A stretch of DNA of 64,000 nucleotides from Rathayibacter sp. VKM Ac-2879 (GCF_015351245.1 NZ_JADKSO010000001.1:496001-560000); one strand, 5' to 3'. Counted from the stretch's first letter, positions 44,140 through 53,864 are shown. Numbers and translations are program-made. The notes: generated by a model from the sequence alone, not told the origin.

Positions 44140-44996
44140 CGTCGGCATTGCGCCGGAGTCCACCGGTGCTCCCTCCGACGGATCAGCGCGCGGAGCACCT
44201 CCTCCGTGCGGGGCCAGTCCTCCATGATCTGGTGGTTGTCGAGCCGGAGGCAGAGGTACTCCTGGCGGGCGAGCTCGAGATCGCGGCGCCGATCCTCGCG
44301 GAACTGCTCGACGCTCGAGTGGTAGCGGAAGCCGTCGCTCTCGAGCACGAGTCGCTCGCCGATGATCTCATCGACGAACCCGACTCCCGGGATGAGCACC
44401 TGCGTGCGGACACGGACGCGCAGTCGCGCCGTGCCGAGTCGTGTCTTCGTTTCGAGCCCTGACTGGCTGCTGCCGTCGACCCGGTCGAACAGTGCGCGCT
44501 TGGCGGCGGGCGCCAGTTCGCGCAGCTCGGCGAGCAACTCGGGGGAGAGCCGGCCGGAGTTCATCGCCGAGTCGATCGTGACGATGGCGTCGTCCTCGCG
44601 GAGGCAGGTCACGAGATGCAGGATCGCGGCGCCGATCCCGTCTTGCGAGGGTGAGCGGCGACCCTGGCCGGGCCACTGGCGCCAGTGCCCGACGGCGCCG
44701 GCGCGGAGGTCGCGGACCGACGATCCGCCGAGGGCGACGTGCAGACCTGGTCGGTCGGTCGTGAAGAGCCCGAGGTGGTGCAGGAGGGACACACACGTCA
44801 GCACGCCGCCCGCGCGGACGGCGGCGATCTCGAGGGGCGGGGCGGTCGCGAGGGCGAACCAGCCCCGTCGGACCCGCAGGACGATGCCTCTCGCGAGGGC
44901 GCGCTCGAGGGTTGGCCGTCGGATGCCGCCTCGGGCGAGGACTCGTGCAGACGCGAAGCCGCCGGCGGCGCTGAGGAGGGTGAGAAGGTCGTCCAC
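44124..44996 (-). CDS. AbiEi-like HTH plus DUF559 (Vsr/restriction-endonuclease-like fold) protein
   Basis: 290 residues from GTG 44996. The N-terminal ~60 residues look like an AbiEi-type winged helix ([26 protein letters not shown]). A middle region follows, and the C-terminal ~90 residues have the DUF559 pattern: [40 protein letters not shown], with the D/E-x(n)-E/D-x-D nuclease-like core, then [20 protein letters not shown]. Proteins of this kind are common in actinobacteria and are often called type IV toxin-antitoxin AbiEi-family without proof. It interrupts the haem cluster on the opposite strand, flanked by two palindromic repeats. Confidence 0.75.
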   Translation of the reverse strand: MDDLLTLLSAAGGFASARVLARGGIRRPTLERALARGIVLRVRRGWFALATAPPLEIAAVRAGGVLTCVSLLHHLGLFTTDRPGLHVALGGSSVRDLRAGAVGHWRQWPGQGRRSPSQDGIGAAILHLVTCLREDDAIVTIDSAMNSGRLSPELLAELRELAPAAKRALFDRVDGSSQSGLETKTRLGTARLRVRVRTQVLIPGVGFVDEIIGERLVLESDGFRYHSSVEQFREDRRRDLELARQEYLCLRLDNHQIMEDWPRTEEVLRALIRRREHRWTPAQCRRHNLG

Positions 44997-45082
44997 GCCT
45001 GTCAGCCTCGATCCAGTGCAGAGACCGTGGAGCGCCGAACGGCGGATCTGTGGAGACGGAGGGCACCTGCCGGGGTGGGGAG

Positions 45083-45158
45083 GGAGCACAACGTCAGCTG
45101 AGACGCGCTGTCGCGCACCCTCATGCGCGACGCGCCGTCTCAGCTGAGGTTGTGCTCC
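45083..45158. repeat. Palindromic repeat, copy B
   Basis: About 76 bp: outer arms GGAGCACAACGTCAGCTGAG and CTCAGCTGAGGTTGTGCTCC, with inner GTCGCGCA/TGCGCGAC. The most perfect copy. It lies between the divergent DUF559-like gene and hemB, 39 bp before the hemB start. Confidence 0.85.
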
Positions 45159-45196
45159 CGGCCGACGCGCACTCGCCCCGGATTAGTCTGGAAGGC

Positions 45197-46168
45197 ATGA
45201 CTGCCCACCGTCCGCGGCGCCTCCGCACGACCCCGGCCCTCCGCCGCCTCGTGCAGGAGACGCGCATCCATCCCGCCCAGCTCGTCCTGCCGCTCTTCGT
45301 CGCGGAGGGGATCACCGAGCCGCGCGCGATCGGCTCGATGCCCGGCGTGGTGCATCACTCCCTCGACAGTGTCCGCCGCGCAGTGACGGAGGCCGCGGAT
45401 GCGGGGCTCGGCGGCGTGATGCTGTTCGGCGTCCCGACGACGCGCGACGCGGTGGGCTCCGGCGCGACCGATCCGAACGGTGTGCTCAACGCCGCGACCC
45501 GCGTCGTCGTCGAGGAGGTCGGTGACGCCCTGGTCGTGCAGACCGACCTGTGCCTGGACGAGTTCACCGACCACGGGCACTGCGGGGTCCTCGACTCCAG
45601 GGGCCACGTGGACAACGACGCGACGCTCCTCCGGTACGAAGAGATGGCGCTCGCGCAAGCCGAGGCGGGCTCGCACCTGCTGGGCCTGTCGGGGATGATG
45701 GACGGCCAGGTCGGTGCGATCCGGGCGGCGCTCGACGGCGCGGGCCATCTCGACACGGCGATCCTCGCGTACTCGGCGAAGTACGCGTCGAGCTTCTACG
45801 GTCCGTTCCGGGAGGCCGTGCAGTCGACGCTCGAGGGCGACCGGCGGACCTATCAGCAGGATCCGGCGAACCGCCGCGAGGGGCTGCGGGAGGCGACGCT
45901 CGACCTGGCTGAGGGCGCCGACATCGTGATGGTCAAGCCGGCGATGAGCTACCTCGACGTCCTCGCCGACGTCGCAGCGGTCTCGGACGTGCCGGTGTGG
46001 GCGTACCAAGTGTCGGGCGAGTACGCGATGATCGAGGCCGCCGCCGCGAACGGCTGGATCTCGCGGGAGCCGGCGATCCTCGAGTCCGTGACGGGGATCC
46101 TCCGCGCCGGCGCCGACGCCGTGCTCACCTACTGGGCCGTCGAGATCGCCCGCGACCTCCTCCGATAG
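45197..46168 (+). CDS. hemB: Delta-aminolevulinic acid dehydratase (porphobilinogen synthase)
   Basis: 323 residues. [20 protein letters not shown] at the N-terminus, metal site [17 protein letters not shown] (two Cys and an Asp, the form I recall for actinobacteria), and active-site lysines in [13 protein letters not shown] and [11 protein letters not shown]. It condenses two 5-aminolevulinate molecules. TAGTCT lies 7 nt before the ATG, giving it its own likely promoter downstream of repeat B. Confidence 0.96.
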   Translation: MTAHRPRRLRTTPALRRLVQETRIHPAQLVLPLFVAEGITEPRAIGSMPGVVHHSLDSVRRAVTEAADAGLGGVMLFGVPTTRDAVGSGATDPNGVLNAATRVVVEEVGDALVVQTDLCLDEFTDHGHCGVLDSRGHVDNDATLLRYEEMALAQAEAGSHLLGLSGMMDGQVGAIRAALDGAGHLDTAILAYSAKYASSFYGPFREAVQSTLEGDRRTYQQDPANRREGLREATLDLAEGADIVMVKPAMSYLDVLADVAAVSDVPVWAYQVSGEYAMIEAAAANGWISREPAILESVTGILRAGADAVLTYWAVEIARDLLR

Positions 46169-46269
46169 CCGCCCGTCGTCAGATTCCCCCGAGCGAACGC
46201 CGGACCGAGGCTCTCGTCCGGAACGAGGCCTCCCGGGAGGGGCCCGCGTCCAGCGCGTACCCTGGAGGA

Positions 46270-47604
46270 GTGACCACCTCCGCGAACGACACCCTGTACG
46301 AGCGTGCCCGTCACGCGATCCCCGGAGGCGTCAACTCGCCTGTCCGAGCCTTCCGCTCGGTGGGGGGGACCCCGCGCTTCATGGTGTCGGCCAGCGGCTC
46401 GTCCATCACCGACGCCGACGGCCGCGAGTACGTCGACCTCGTCTGCTCGTGGGGTCCCGCCGTGCTCGGTCACGCGCACCCCGAGGTCGTCTCCGCCGTG
46501 CAGGAGGCGGCGGCCCGTGGCCTCTCCTTCGGCGCGTCGACCCCCGCCGAGACCGAGCTCGCCGAACTCGTCGAGGCGCGGATCACGGCAGGCGGCGTCT
46601 CACCCATCGAGAAGCTCCGGCTCGTCTCGACGGGCACGGAGGCGACCATGACCGCGATCCGCCTCGCCCGCGGAGTCACCGGTCGCGAGTTGCTGATCAA
46701 GTTCTCCGGCCACTACCACGGCCACTCCGACGGGCTGCTCGCCGAGGCCGGCTCGGGCCTTGCGACCCTGTCGCTGCCCGCCTCCGCCGGGGTGACCGCC
46801 GCGACCGCCGCCCAGACGCTCGTCCTGCCGTACAACGACCTCGACGCGGTGCGCTCCGTGTTCGCCGAGCGTGGCCCCGAGATCGCCGCCGTGATCACGG
46901 AGGCTGCTGCCGCGAACATGGGCGTCGTCGCGCCGGCTCCGGGCTTCAACGCCGCGCTCGCGGAGCTGGTGCACGCCAACGGATCCCTGCTCATCCTCGA
47001 TGAGGTGCTGACCGGGTTCCGCGTCAGCGCCGGCGGGTGGTGGGCGCTCGAGAACCGCGACGCAGAGACGCCCTATCGGGCCGACCTTTACACCTTCGGC
47101 AAGGTCATCGGCGGGGGGATGCCCGTCGCCGCCCTCGGCGGTCGCGCCGAGGTGATGGACCACTTGGCCCCGCTCGGCCCCGTCTACCAGGCGGGCACCC
47201 TCTCGGGAAACCCGGTCGCGGTGGCCGCGGGGATCCGCACGCTGCAGCTCGCGGACGACGCCGTCTACGCCGCCCTCGACCGCACGGCGGCGACGCTGCA
47301 GCGCGAGGTCTCGGCCGCTCTCTCGAGAGAGGGAGTCGCCCACACGGTGCAGACGGCGGGCAGCCTCTTCAGCTTCATGTTCACGGATCTCGGACGACCC
47401 GTGCGCGACTACGCGGAGGTGCAGGCGCAGGAGGCGTTCCGCTACCCCGCGTTCTTCCACGCGATGCTGGAGGCCGGCGTCTCGCTACCGCCGTCCGTGT
47501 TCGAGGCGTGGTTCGTCTCGGCCGCGCACGACGACACCGCCATCGGGCGCATCGTCAACGCGCTGCCTGCCGCCGCGAAGGCCGCGGCGGCGGCTCGGCC
47601 CTAG
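46270..47604 (+). CDS. hemL: Glutamate-1-semialdehyde 2,1-aminomutase
   Basis: 444 residues. Class III aminotransferase fold: [49 protein letters not shown] with the PLP-binding Asp, and the Schiff-base Lys in [19 protein letters not shown]. It converts glutamate-1-semialdehyde to 5-aminolevulinate. TACCCT lies 6 nt before the GTG, so it likely has its own leaderless promoter. Confidence 0.97.
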   Translation: MTTSANDTLYERARHAIPGGVNSPVRAFRSVGGTPRFMVSASGSSITDADGREYVDLVCSWGPAVLGHAHPEVVSAVQEAAARGLSFGASTPAETELAELVEARITAGGVSPIEKLRLVSTGTEATMTAIRLARGVTGRELLIKFSGHYHGHSDGLLAEAGSGLATLSLPASAGVTAATAAQTLVLPYNDLDAVRSVFAERGPEIAAVITEAAAANMGVVAPAPGFNAALAELVHANGSLLILDEVLTGFRVSAGGWWALENRDAETPYRADLYTFGKVIGGGMPVAALGGRAEVMDHLAPLGPVYQAGTLSGNPVAVAAGIRTLQLADDAVYAALDRTAATLQREVSAALSREGVAHTVQTAGSLFSFMFTDLGRPVRDYAEVQAQEAFRYPAFFHAMLEAGVSLPPSVFEAWFVSAAHDDTAIGRIVNALPAAAKAAAAARP

Positions 47605-47623
47605 CGGGCGGCTCCTGACGGAC

Positions 47624-47641
47624 GAGGCCCGCCGGGGCCTC
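47624..47641. terminator. Hairpin between hemL and the MFS gene
   Basis: gaggccc pairs with gggcctc around gccg, between convergent genes; it overlaps the MFS stop codon by two bases. Confidence 0.5.
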
Positions 47642-49118
47642 AGCCGTGCCGCGAGACCGAGCGCGGAAGGACGAAGACCAGGGCGAACGCCGCAACGGCC
47701 ATGACCGTGCTGAGGAGCATCGCCGGCGCGGCGGCGTCCAGGAAGCCCGAGGCGACCGTGTCCGGGCCGGTGATGACGAGCCCTCCGAAGAGCACGCTGC
47801 CGATCACCGCGATGCCGACGGCCGAGCCGATCCGCTGGATGGCCGAGATCACCCCGCTCGCCGCTCCCGCGTCCTGCGGGTCGACGGTCGCCACGATGAA
47901 CTGCACGTTCGGCGCGATGAAGAAGCCGTTGCCCACGCCCGCGATCAGCAGCGGCGGCAGGAGCTGCCAGTTGTTGATCGAGTCGGGCGTGGCGGTGAGC
48001 AGCACCAGCCACACCCACGCCAGGCCGATCGCGAGCAGCCCGCTGCCCAGCACGAGCACGGTGCGCCCGAGACGCGCGGTGAGCTTGTTGCTCTGCGAGG
48101 AGCTGATGATGCTGCCGATGGCGAAGGGGATCGAGACGAGTCCCGACTCCAGGGCGGTGTGGCCCAGGCCCGACTGCCAGAGGAGGGAGATGGTGAAGAA
48201 GATGCTCGTGAATGCGGCGAAGTAGACGAGCGCGAGTACCACGCCTCCGGTGAAGGCGGGGTGGCGGAAGAGCGTCGGTGGCACGAGCGGCGTCCGGCCG
48301 CGGCGGACGTAGAGGACCTCCCAGGCGCCGAACGCCGCGAGGAGGACGACTCCGCCGACGATCGAGAGGATCGTCCACAGCGGCCAGCCCTCCTCCTCGC
48401 CCTGGATGAGCGGCACGAGCAGGGCGACGAGGCCGCCCGAGACGAGCACGAGGCCGAGCCAGTCGACGCCTCCGCTCGGCCGACGGTCGCCGGTCTCGAG
48501 GTCGCGGCGCGCCGGGAGGAGGATCCCCGCGGCGACCAGGGTCGCGATGCCGATGGGAAGGTTGACCCAGAAGACCAGCCGCCAGCCGTTCTCGTCGCCG
48601 AAGGCTTGGATGATCAGGCCGCCGATGATGGGGCCGAGCGCCGACGAGACCCCGAGCACGGCGCCCATGACGGCGAAGGCCTTGCCGCGGGCCGGCCCGC
48701 GGAACAGCAGCTGGATGTAGGCGTTGACCGCGGGGACGAACATGCCTCCCGCAAGGCCCTGCACGACGCGCGCGATCACCAGCTGCACGTCGTCGGCCGC
48801 GAGACCGCAGGCGAAACTCGCGACCGTGAACAGCGCGACTCCGCTGACGAACACCCACTTGTGCCCGAAACGATCGCCGACGCGGCCGGAGGGGATGAGC
48901 GCGAGGCCGAACGCCAGCGCGTACCCCGAGATGATCCACGAGAGCGTCGACTCCGAGGCGTCCAGCGTGGTGCGGATGGTCGGGAGCGCGACGTTGACGA
49001 TCGTGGTGTCGAGAAGGGCGATGAACATGCCCGCGAGCAGAACGACGAGCGAGCGCCAAGCGCGCTTGTCGGGGGCGGGAGGGGCGCCGGTCGAGCGGTC
49101 GGTCGACGTCTCGGTCAT
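47640..49118 (-). CDS. DHA2-family MFS drug-efflux transporter (EmrB/QacA type)
   Basis: 492 residues, 14 helices. Motif LLDTTIVNVALPTIRTTLDA in TM1, motif A GRVGDRFGHKWVFVSGVALF, motif B VIARVVQGLAGGMFVPAVNA, and motif C GAVLGVSSALGPIIGGLIIQ. These proton-driven pumps export hydrophobic drugs. The ATG at 49118 is preceded by AAAGG. Substrates are not predictable. The 138 bp upstream show no gene and no regulator is adjacent. Confidence 0.93.
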   Translation of the reverse strand: MTETSTDRSTGAPPAPDKRAWRSLVVLLAGMFIALLDTTIVNVALPTIRTTLDASESTLSWIISGYALAFGLALIPSGRVGDRFGHKWVFVSGVALFTVASFACGLAADDVQLVIARVVQGLAGGMFVPAVNAYIQLLFRGPARGKAFAVMGAVLGVSSALGPIIGGLIIQAFGDENGWRLVFWVNLPIGIATLVAAGILLPARRDLETGDRRPSGGVDWLGLVLVSGGLVALLVPLIQGEEEGWPLWTILSIVGGVVLLAAFGAWEVLYVRRGRTPLVPPTLFRHPAFTGGVVLALVYFAAFTSIFFTISLLWQSGLGHTALESGLVSIPFAIGSIISSSQSNKLTARLGRTVLVLGSGLLAIGLAWVWLVLLTATPDSINNWQLLPPLLIAGVGNGFFIAPNVQFIVATVDPQDAGAASGVISAIQRIGSAVGIAVIGSVLFGGLVITGPDTVASGFLDAAAPAMLLSTVMAVAAFALVFVLPRSVSRHG

Positions 49119-49255
49119 GGGTGTGCCTTTCGAGCGGAGGGCGGGGCGGCGCGAGAGACCCTCCTCGTGGGGACGGCATTCGAGGGAGAACCCTCTCAGG
49201 AGAACTCGGATTTTCGCGCGTCGGAGGCTGTGGGAGCTTTCAGGAGATACCCGGG

Positions 49256-49630
49256 TCAGCGACGTGCCTCGGCTTGCCGGGCACAGTCGATGCAGAGCTC
49301 CGCGGTCGGCCGGGCGGCCAGCCGGGCGCCGCCGATCGGGCGGCCGCAGAGATCGCAGTCGCCGTAGGCTCCGGCGGCGAGGCGCTCGCGGGCTGAGGAG
49401 AGCTCGCGGGTCCTCCTGCCGAGCGCCGCGCGGACTCCGGTAAGCCTCGACCACTCGGCCGAGAGCGGGGTCCCCTCCGGATCGTGCTCGTCGTCGGCCG
49501 TGCCGTCGGCTCGATCGCGGAGCAGCTCGGCGAGCGACTCGTCGAGTCGGGCGACCTCGAGTCGGGTCTCGCTCTGCCGATCGGCGAGCACTGTGTCGAG
49601 GAGGCGGGCCTCCTCCGGGTCCAGAGGCAT
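49256..49630 (-). CDS. TraR/DksA-type zinc finger protein
   Basis: 124 residues. An N-terminal coiled-coil (EARLLDTVLADRQSETRLEV, then ARLDESLAELL) leads to the four-Cys zinc finger CDLCGRPIGGARLAARP..CIDC typical of DksA/TraR proteins. It is shorter than E. coli DksA and lacks a clear DxxDxA coiled-coil tip, so a role on RNA polymerase is not assured. CAGCAT lies 6 nt before the ATG. Confidence 0.85.
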   Translation of the reverse strand: MPLDPEEARLLDTVLADRQSETRLEVARLDESLAELLRDRADGTADDEHDPEGTPLSAEWSRLTGVRAALGRRTRELSSARERLAAGAYGDCDLCGRPIGGARLAARPTAELCIDCARQAEARR

Positions 49631-49716
49631 CCCCCCATGCTGCCACCCACGTCCGGTGCGAGATCGTTGTGCGATCCGACGCTCACCCGGCGCAGGCTGC
49701 GGGGCAGACTAGGGGC

Positions 49717-50277
49717 ATGCCCGTCGTGACCGTGCTCCCCGACCGCCTCGAACTCCGTCTGTCGGCGGCCGAACGTGTGCTCGCGTTCCACCGCAGCGAT
49801 GTCGTGATCGACCGCGCAAGCATCCGCTCGGCGACCGTGACAGAGGATCCCTGGATCTGGGTACGCGGCATTCGAGCCCCCGGCACCGCGGTTCCGCTCA
49901 CGATCGCGGCCGGCACCTGGAAGTTCCACGGCGGCAAGGACTTCCTGCTGATCAAGCGCACGGCGGCTGCCGTCGTGATCGACCTCGTCGGAGAGGAGTA
50001 CTCGCGCCTGATCGTGAGCACCAGGCACGCCCCCGAGCTGATCGCGGCACTCCAGCTGGGGACGACGACCGCCGCCATCCCGGTGATCGAGACCGACGAC
50101 CTCGTGGTGGTGCCGGAAGCCGCGCAGCAGGCGGCTCCCGCGGTGGCGGACGACGCCCAGGGCGAGTCGGAGCAGCCCCGGCGTCCGGTCAGGAAGAAGC
50201 GCGTCGCGAAGCCCCGTGCCGACACCTCCGAACACGCTTCCGCCGAGCCGAGCGGCGCCACAGAGGCCGCCGAGTAG
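49717..50277 (+). CDS. Hypothetical PH-like protein with basic Ala-rich tail
   Basis: 186 residues. The first ~115 residues look all-beta (DRLELRLSAAERVLAFHRSD, then PWIWVRGIRAPGTAVPLTIA and KFHGGKDFLLIKRTAAAVVI DL), reminiscent of small bacterial PH-like domain proteins. The tail (~135-186) is disordered with a basic patch RRPVRKKRVAKPRAD. No signal peptide or helix. CAGACT lies 6 nt before the ATG. Function unknown. A palindromic repeat lies 11 bp after its stop. Confidence 0.65.
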   Translation: MPVVTVLPDRLELRLSAAERVLAFHRSDVVIDRASIRSATVTEDPWIWVRGIRAPGTAVPLTIAAGTWKFHGGKDFLLIKRTAAAVVIDLVGEEYSRLIVSTRHAPELIAALQLGTTTAAIPVIETDDLVVVPEAAQQAAPAVADDAQGESEQPRRPVRKKRVAKPRADTSEHASAEPSGATEAAE

Positions 50278-50287
50278 CGGCCCGATA

Positions 50288-50357
50288 GCGCAACGTCAGC
50301 TGAGGCGCCGGCTCGCGCACCATCGTGCGCGAGCCGCGCTCTCAGCTGACGTTGCGC
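50288..50357. repeat. Palindromic repeat, copy C
   Basis: About 70 bp: GCGCAACGTCAGCTGAG at the left pairs with CTCAGCTGACGTTGCGC at the right after an interior loop, and inner CTCGCGCAC pairs with GTGCGCGAG around a 4-nt loop. It lies between convergent genes. Same family as 44070 and 45083. Confidence 0.85.
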
Positions 50358-50361
50358 ACGT

Positions 50362-51366
50362 TCAGGCCCGTACGTCGACGAGGATCCGCCCGTGGCTGCG
50401 GCCCGCGAGCAGCGAGTCGGCCGCGCCGAACGCCTCGGCGAGCGGCACCGTCGTCGTCAGCTCGTCGAGCAGCGCCAGATCGAGGTCGTGGGCGAGCCGC
50501 CGCCACGCCTCCTCGCGGAGCTTGCGCGGCGCCTCCACCGAGTTGATGCCCGCGAGAGTGACCCCCCGCAGGATGAACGGCATGACGCTGGCGGGCAAAT
50601 CCGGCCCCTGGGCGAGTCCACACGCGGCGACGGTGCCTCCCCACCGAGTCTGCGCGAGCGCGTTCGCGAGCGTGTGCGAGCCGGCCGAGTCGACGACACC
50701 GGCCCACCGCTCCGTCTGCAGCGGCTTCCCGCCCCCGTGGAGTTCTGCGCGGTCGATCACCGCAGCGGCACCCATCTGGCGGAGGAGCGTCCCGTGCTCG
50801 TCGACGCGCCCGGTCGACGCGACGACCTCATGCCCGAGGCGGGTGAGCAGCGCGACGGCCAGCGAGCCCACGCCTCCTGAGGCGCCGGTCACCAGCACCG
50901 GGCCCTCGCCCGCACGAAGTCCGTGCCGCTCGAGCGCGAGGACCGCGAGCATCGCGGTGAAGCCCGCTGTGCCGATTGCGCCCGCGCGGTCCGCCGAGAT
51001 CGCTCCGGGCAGGCGGAGCAGCGATGCGGAGTCGACACGGGCACGCTCGGCCAGCCCGCCGTCGTGCCTCTCGCCGAGCCCGGCCCCGTTGAGCACGACG
51101 CGGTCGCCGGAGTCGAAACGCTCAGCGGCTGCGCCGTCGGCGTATTCGACGGTGCCGACGAGGTCGATCCCGGCGATGAGCGGCGTGCGGCGCACGACCC
51201 CCGGACGACCGGTCAGTGCGAGCGCATCCTTGTAGTTGACGCTGGAGTACTCGACCGCGATCGACACGTCGCCGTGTGCGCGGTCGGGTTCGTCGCGGTC
51301 GACCAGCCGGGCGCGGTTCGGGGTGTCGGAGTCGGAGTGGCGTTCGACGACGATGGCTCGGTACAT
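50362..51366 (-). CDS. MDR-family NADPH oxidoreductase (YhdH/AcuI, acrylyl-CoA reductase-like)
   Basis: 334 residues. The fold and the landmarks AVEYSSVNYKDALALTGRPG, PLIAGIDLVGTVEYADG, VLVTGASGGVGSLAVALLTR and SVMPFILRGVTLAGINSVEA are those of the YhdH/YhfP group, which reduces acrylyl-CoA or similar enoyl substrates with NADPH. No structural zinc Cys loop is present. TAGCGT lies 6 nt before the ATG. Confidence 0.9.
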   Translation of the reverse strand: MYRAIVVERHSDSDTPNRARLVDRDEPDRAHGDVSIAVEYSSVNYKDALALTGRPGVVRRTPLIAGIDLVGTVEYADGAAAERFDSGDRVVLNGAGLGERHDGGLAERARVDSASLLRLPGAISADRAGAIGTAGFTAMLAVLALERHGLRAGEGPVLVTGASGGVGSLAVALLTRLGHEVVASTGRVDEHGTLLRQMGAAAVIDRAELHGGGKPLQTERWAGVVDSAGSHTLANALAQTRWGGTVAACGLAQGPDLPASVMPFILRGVTLAGINSVEAPRKLREEAWRRLAHDLDLALLDELTTTVPLAEAFGAADSLLAGRSHGRILVDVRA

Positions 51367-51403
51367 GGGCCCACGCTACGCCCGCCGAGCGAGGGGTGGG
51401 CCG

Positions 51404-51558
51404 TCAGTTGAGCGGCCGGGTTCCTTCGGGCAGTGAACCGCCGGCGTGGAGGGCCGAGGCGCTGTCCTGCAGCGCGGTCAGGGCCACGCGCTGGGTCCAC
51501 GGCCCGTACGAGACGCGGGCGATGCCGAGCTGCTCGAGCCGCCCGCGCGCGTCGATGC
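51404..51558 (-). pseudogene. Isocitrate lyase/PEP mutase-family C-terminal remnant
   Basis: The frame ends RLEQLGIARVSYGPWTQRVA LTALQDSASALHAGGSLPEG TRPLN-stop, which matches the C-terminus of PEP-phosphonomutase/isocitrate-lyase family proteins (LxxLGVxRVSxGPxxxRxALxAL). Everything upstream is gone: the trhO coding region begins at the break. Only about 50 residues survive, with no start. Confidence 0.6.
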
Positions 51559-52458
51559 TCATCCGACGAGCGTGGGGCCGGCGTGCGAGGCGCACGCGGC
51601 GGTGTCACAGGACTCACAGACGACCAGCTGCGCGCGACACGAGACGTCGGTGCAGTTGCGCATACGGCTGCTGGGCTCGGAGCAGCTCGTGCACCGGCCG
51701 ATCACCTCGGTGTCTGGAGAGAAGGTGATCGAGCCGCGGCCGTCGAACACGTAGAGCGCGCCGTGCCAGAGTCCGCGGTCGCGACGGGCCTCGGCGTAGC
51801 GGACGACGCCTCCGTCGAGCTGGTACACCTCGCCGAAGCCGCGCGCCCGCATCAGGCTCGAGAGCACCTCGCAGCGGATGCCTCCCGTGCAATAGGTGAC
51901 GACCGGCCGGCCCTTGAGGTGGTCGTAGGCGCCGGAGTCGAGCTGCTCGACGAACTCCCGCGTGCTCGCCACCCCGGGTACGATCGCGCCCTCGAAGCGG
52001 CCGATCTCCGCCTCGAACGAGTTGCGCCCGTCGAAGAACACGACGTCTTCGCGGTCCGCGACAAGGGCGTCCACCTCGTCGGGGGTGAGCCGAGGAGCGG
52101 TTCCGACGACTCCCTCCGCGTCGACCCTGAGCTCGCCTGGTGCGCCGAACGACACGATCTCGTCGCGGACTTTCACCGACAGCCCGGGGAAGTCGACGCT
52201 GCGACCGGACTGGTCCAGGCCAGTTCCTTCGCTCCACTTCACCTCCAGCCCGCGGAAGGCCGAGTGCTCGCGGGTCCGCCGCACGTAGCGCTTGAGCGCC
52301 TCCATCTCGCCTCCCAGCGTGCCGTTGATGCCGTCGGGCGACAGCAGGAGGCGGCCTCGCAGTCCCAGCGCCTCGCACAGCTCCCGCTGCCACAGGCGGA
52401 TCGCCTCGGGGTCGGCGAGGGGCACGAAGCGGTAGAACAGCAGGATCTTGGGCAGCAC
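51559..52458 (-). CDS. trhO: tRNA uridine-34 hydroxylase TrhO (rhodanese-related)
   Basis: 299 residues from GTG 52458; TAGGAT lies exactly 6 nt before it, favouring it over the GTG 6 bp upstream. The N-terminal domain has [20 protein letters not shown] and [20 protein letters not shown]. The rhodanese domain has the active Cys in [18 protein letters not shown], and the C-terminal zinc-like region has [20 protein letters not shown]. TrhO hydroxylates U34 of tRNAs in an oxygen-dependent way. Confidence 0.93.
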   Translation of the reverse strand: MLPKILLFYRFVPLADPEAIRLWQRELCEALGLRGRLLLSPDGINGTLGGEMEALKRYVRRTREHSAFRGLEVKWSEGTGLDQSGRSVDFPGLSVKVRDEIVSFGAPGELRVDAEGVVGTAPRLTPDEVDALVADREDVVFFDGRNSFEAEIGRFEGAIVPGVASTREFVEQLDSGAYDHLKGRPVVTYCTGGIRCEVLSSLMRARGFGEVYQLDGGVVRYAEARRDRGLWHGALYVFDGRGSITFSPDTEVIGRCTSCSEPSSRMRNCTDVSCRAQLVVCESCDTAACASHAGPTLVG

Positions 52459-52529
52459 CGGCACATCCTACGAGCCGAGGCGCTTCCGGCGTCACGCCCG
52501 CGAAACGCTCGTATGGCAGCATCGCCGGA

Positions 52530-53141
52530 GTGACCGACGCCTCCGCCACCGTGCCGCACTCCCGCCTCGAGGACGTCTTCGGACTCGTCACCGGTGCGTT
52601 CGTGGTCTCGCTCGGCCTGTACCTGCTGCGCGCCAGCCAGGCAGTCACGGGAGGCACCGCCGGTCTGGCCCTGCTGCTCGGCTATCCACTGCACGTGCCC
52701 TTCGGCGTGATCCTGGTGGCGGTGAACCTCCCGTTCCTCGCGCTCTCGCTGTGGAAGAAGGGCTGGCGGTTCACGCTTCGCACCATGTTCTCGATCGCGC
52801 TGGTGTCGCTGCTGACTGGCGTGCATCCTCTGGCTTTTGGCGCTCTGAGCATCGAGCCGGTCTACGGGGTGCTGACCGGCGACGTTCTCGCGGGGATCGG
52901 GCTGTTGATCCTCTTCCGGCACGGCTCGAGCCTGGGCGGTTTCAGCATCGTCGCGCTCATCGCGCAGGAGCGCCTCGGCTGGCGGGCCGGCTATGTGATG
53001 ATGGCGCTCGACGCGTGCGTGGTCGTCGCCGCGCTGTTCGTCGTGCCTCCCGTGAACGTGGTGATCTCGGCGCTCGGAGTCGTCGTGCTCAACCTCGTGC
53101 TGGCCTTCAACCACAGGCCGGGCCGCTACCTCGGGTCGTGA
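52530..53141 (+). CDS. YitT-family membrane protein
   Basis: 203 residues, five helices. GLYLLRASQAVTGGTAGLAL LLGY (the VTGGxxGLALLL segment) and FRHGSSLGGFSIVALIAQER match the YitT/DUF161 membrane core. It lacks the C-terminal DUF2179 domain of long family members. Function not established, possibly transport. Divergent from trhO. Confidence 0.88.
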   Translation: MTDASATVPHSRLEDVFGLVTGAFVVSLGLYLLRASQAVTGGTAGLALLLGYPLHVPFGVILVAVNLPFLALSLWKKGWRFTLRTMFSIALVSLLTGVHPLAFGALSIEPVYGVLTGDVLAGIGLLILFRHGSSLGGFSIVALIAQERLGWRAGYVMMALDACVVVAALFVVPPVNVVISALGVVVLNLVLAFNHRPGRYLGS

Positions 53142-53239
53142 TCGCGGTGCCTCCGCAAGCCCTTCGGGTGGGGGCTCGCGGTTCCTACGCTGGGAGGAGG
53201 CGCGCGCCGTGCGTTGCCCCGTTCGAACGGAGAAACCGG

Positions 53240-53779
53240 ATGTCCGACTGGACCTACGATCCCTACACGCGCCTCGGCGAGGTGCCGATCTTCACGCTCG
53301 AGAGCGACGACATCGCTGACGGGCAGCCCCTGGCGGCACGCCACTATGGGGAGGACGCCGGCGGCGAGGATGTTTCGCCCCACGTGCGCTGGTCGGGGGC
53401 TCCCGCCGGGACGAAGAGCTTCGCGGTGACCGTGTTCGACCCGGACGCGCCCACCGGCTCGGGCTTCTGGCACTGGGCCGTCTACAACCTGCCCGCCGAC
53501 ACCAGCGAGCTGCCGACGGGTGCCGGTGCGGCCGGATTCGAGCTGCTTCCTGCCGGCGCGCAGACGCTGCCCAACGAGATGCGGCTGCGCCAGTTCATCG
53601 GAGCCGCCCCGCCGGACCGCGAGCACCGCTACTTCTTCGTCGTGCACGCCCTCGACGTCGCCTCGTTCGACCTCGACCCCGAGTCGACCCCGGCGATCCT
53701 CGGCTTCAACGCGCACTTCCATACGCTCGCGCGGGCAGTGCTCGTCGCGACGGCAACGCCCGACGGCGCTCGGCAGTAG
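53240..53779 (+). CDS. YbhB/YbcL-type Raf kinase inhibitor-like (PEBP) protein
   Basis: 179 residues from ATG 53240 (GGAG upstream). The PEBP pocket motifs are present: EDVSPHVRWSGAPAGTKSFA, VTVFDPDAPTGSGFWHWAVYN and PPDREHRYFFVVHALDV. Bacterial members are soluble ligand-binding proteins of unclear role. No signal peptide, so cytoplasmic. Confidence 0.92.
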   Translation: MSDWTYDPYTRLGEVPIFTLESDDIADGQPLAARHYGEDAGGEDVSPHVRWSGAPAGTKSFAVTVFDPDAPTGSGFWHWAVYNLPADTSELPTGAGAAGFELLPAGAQTLPNEMRLRQFIGAAPPDREHRYFFVVHALDVASFDLDPESTPAILGFNAHFHTLARAVLVATATPDGARQ

Positions 53780-53864
53780 CACGTGGAGGAGGCGGGCACG
53801 CGCCAGGGCTGCGCGCCTCCTCCTCGCGGGGGCTGGCCGCGCGCCGAGCGAGGAACCGTGGGCG

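Noticed and set aside
45197-46168. HemB with an Asp instead of one zinc-site Cys as a defect
   Set aside because: The [11 protein letters not shown] form is, to my knowledge, usual in actinobacterial HemB.
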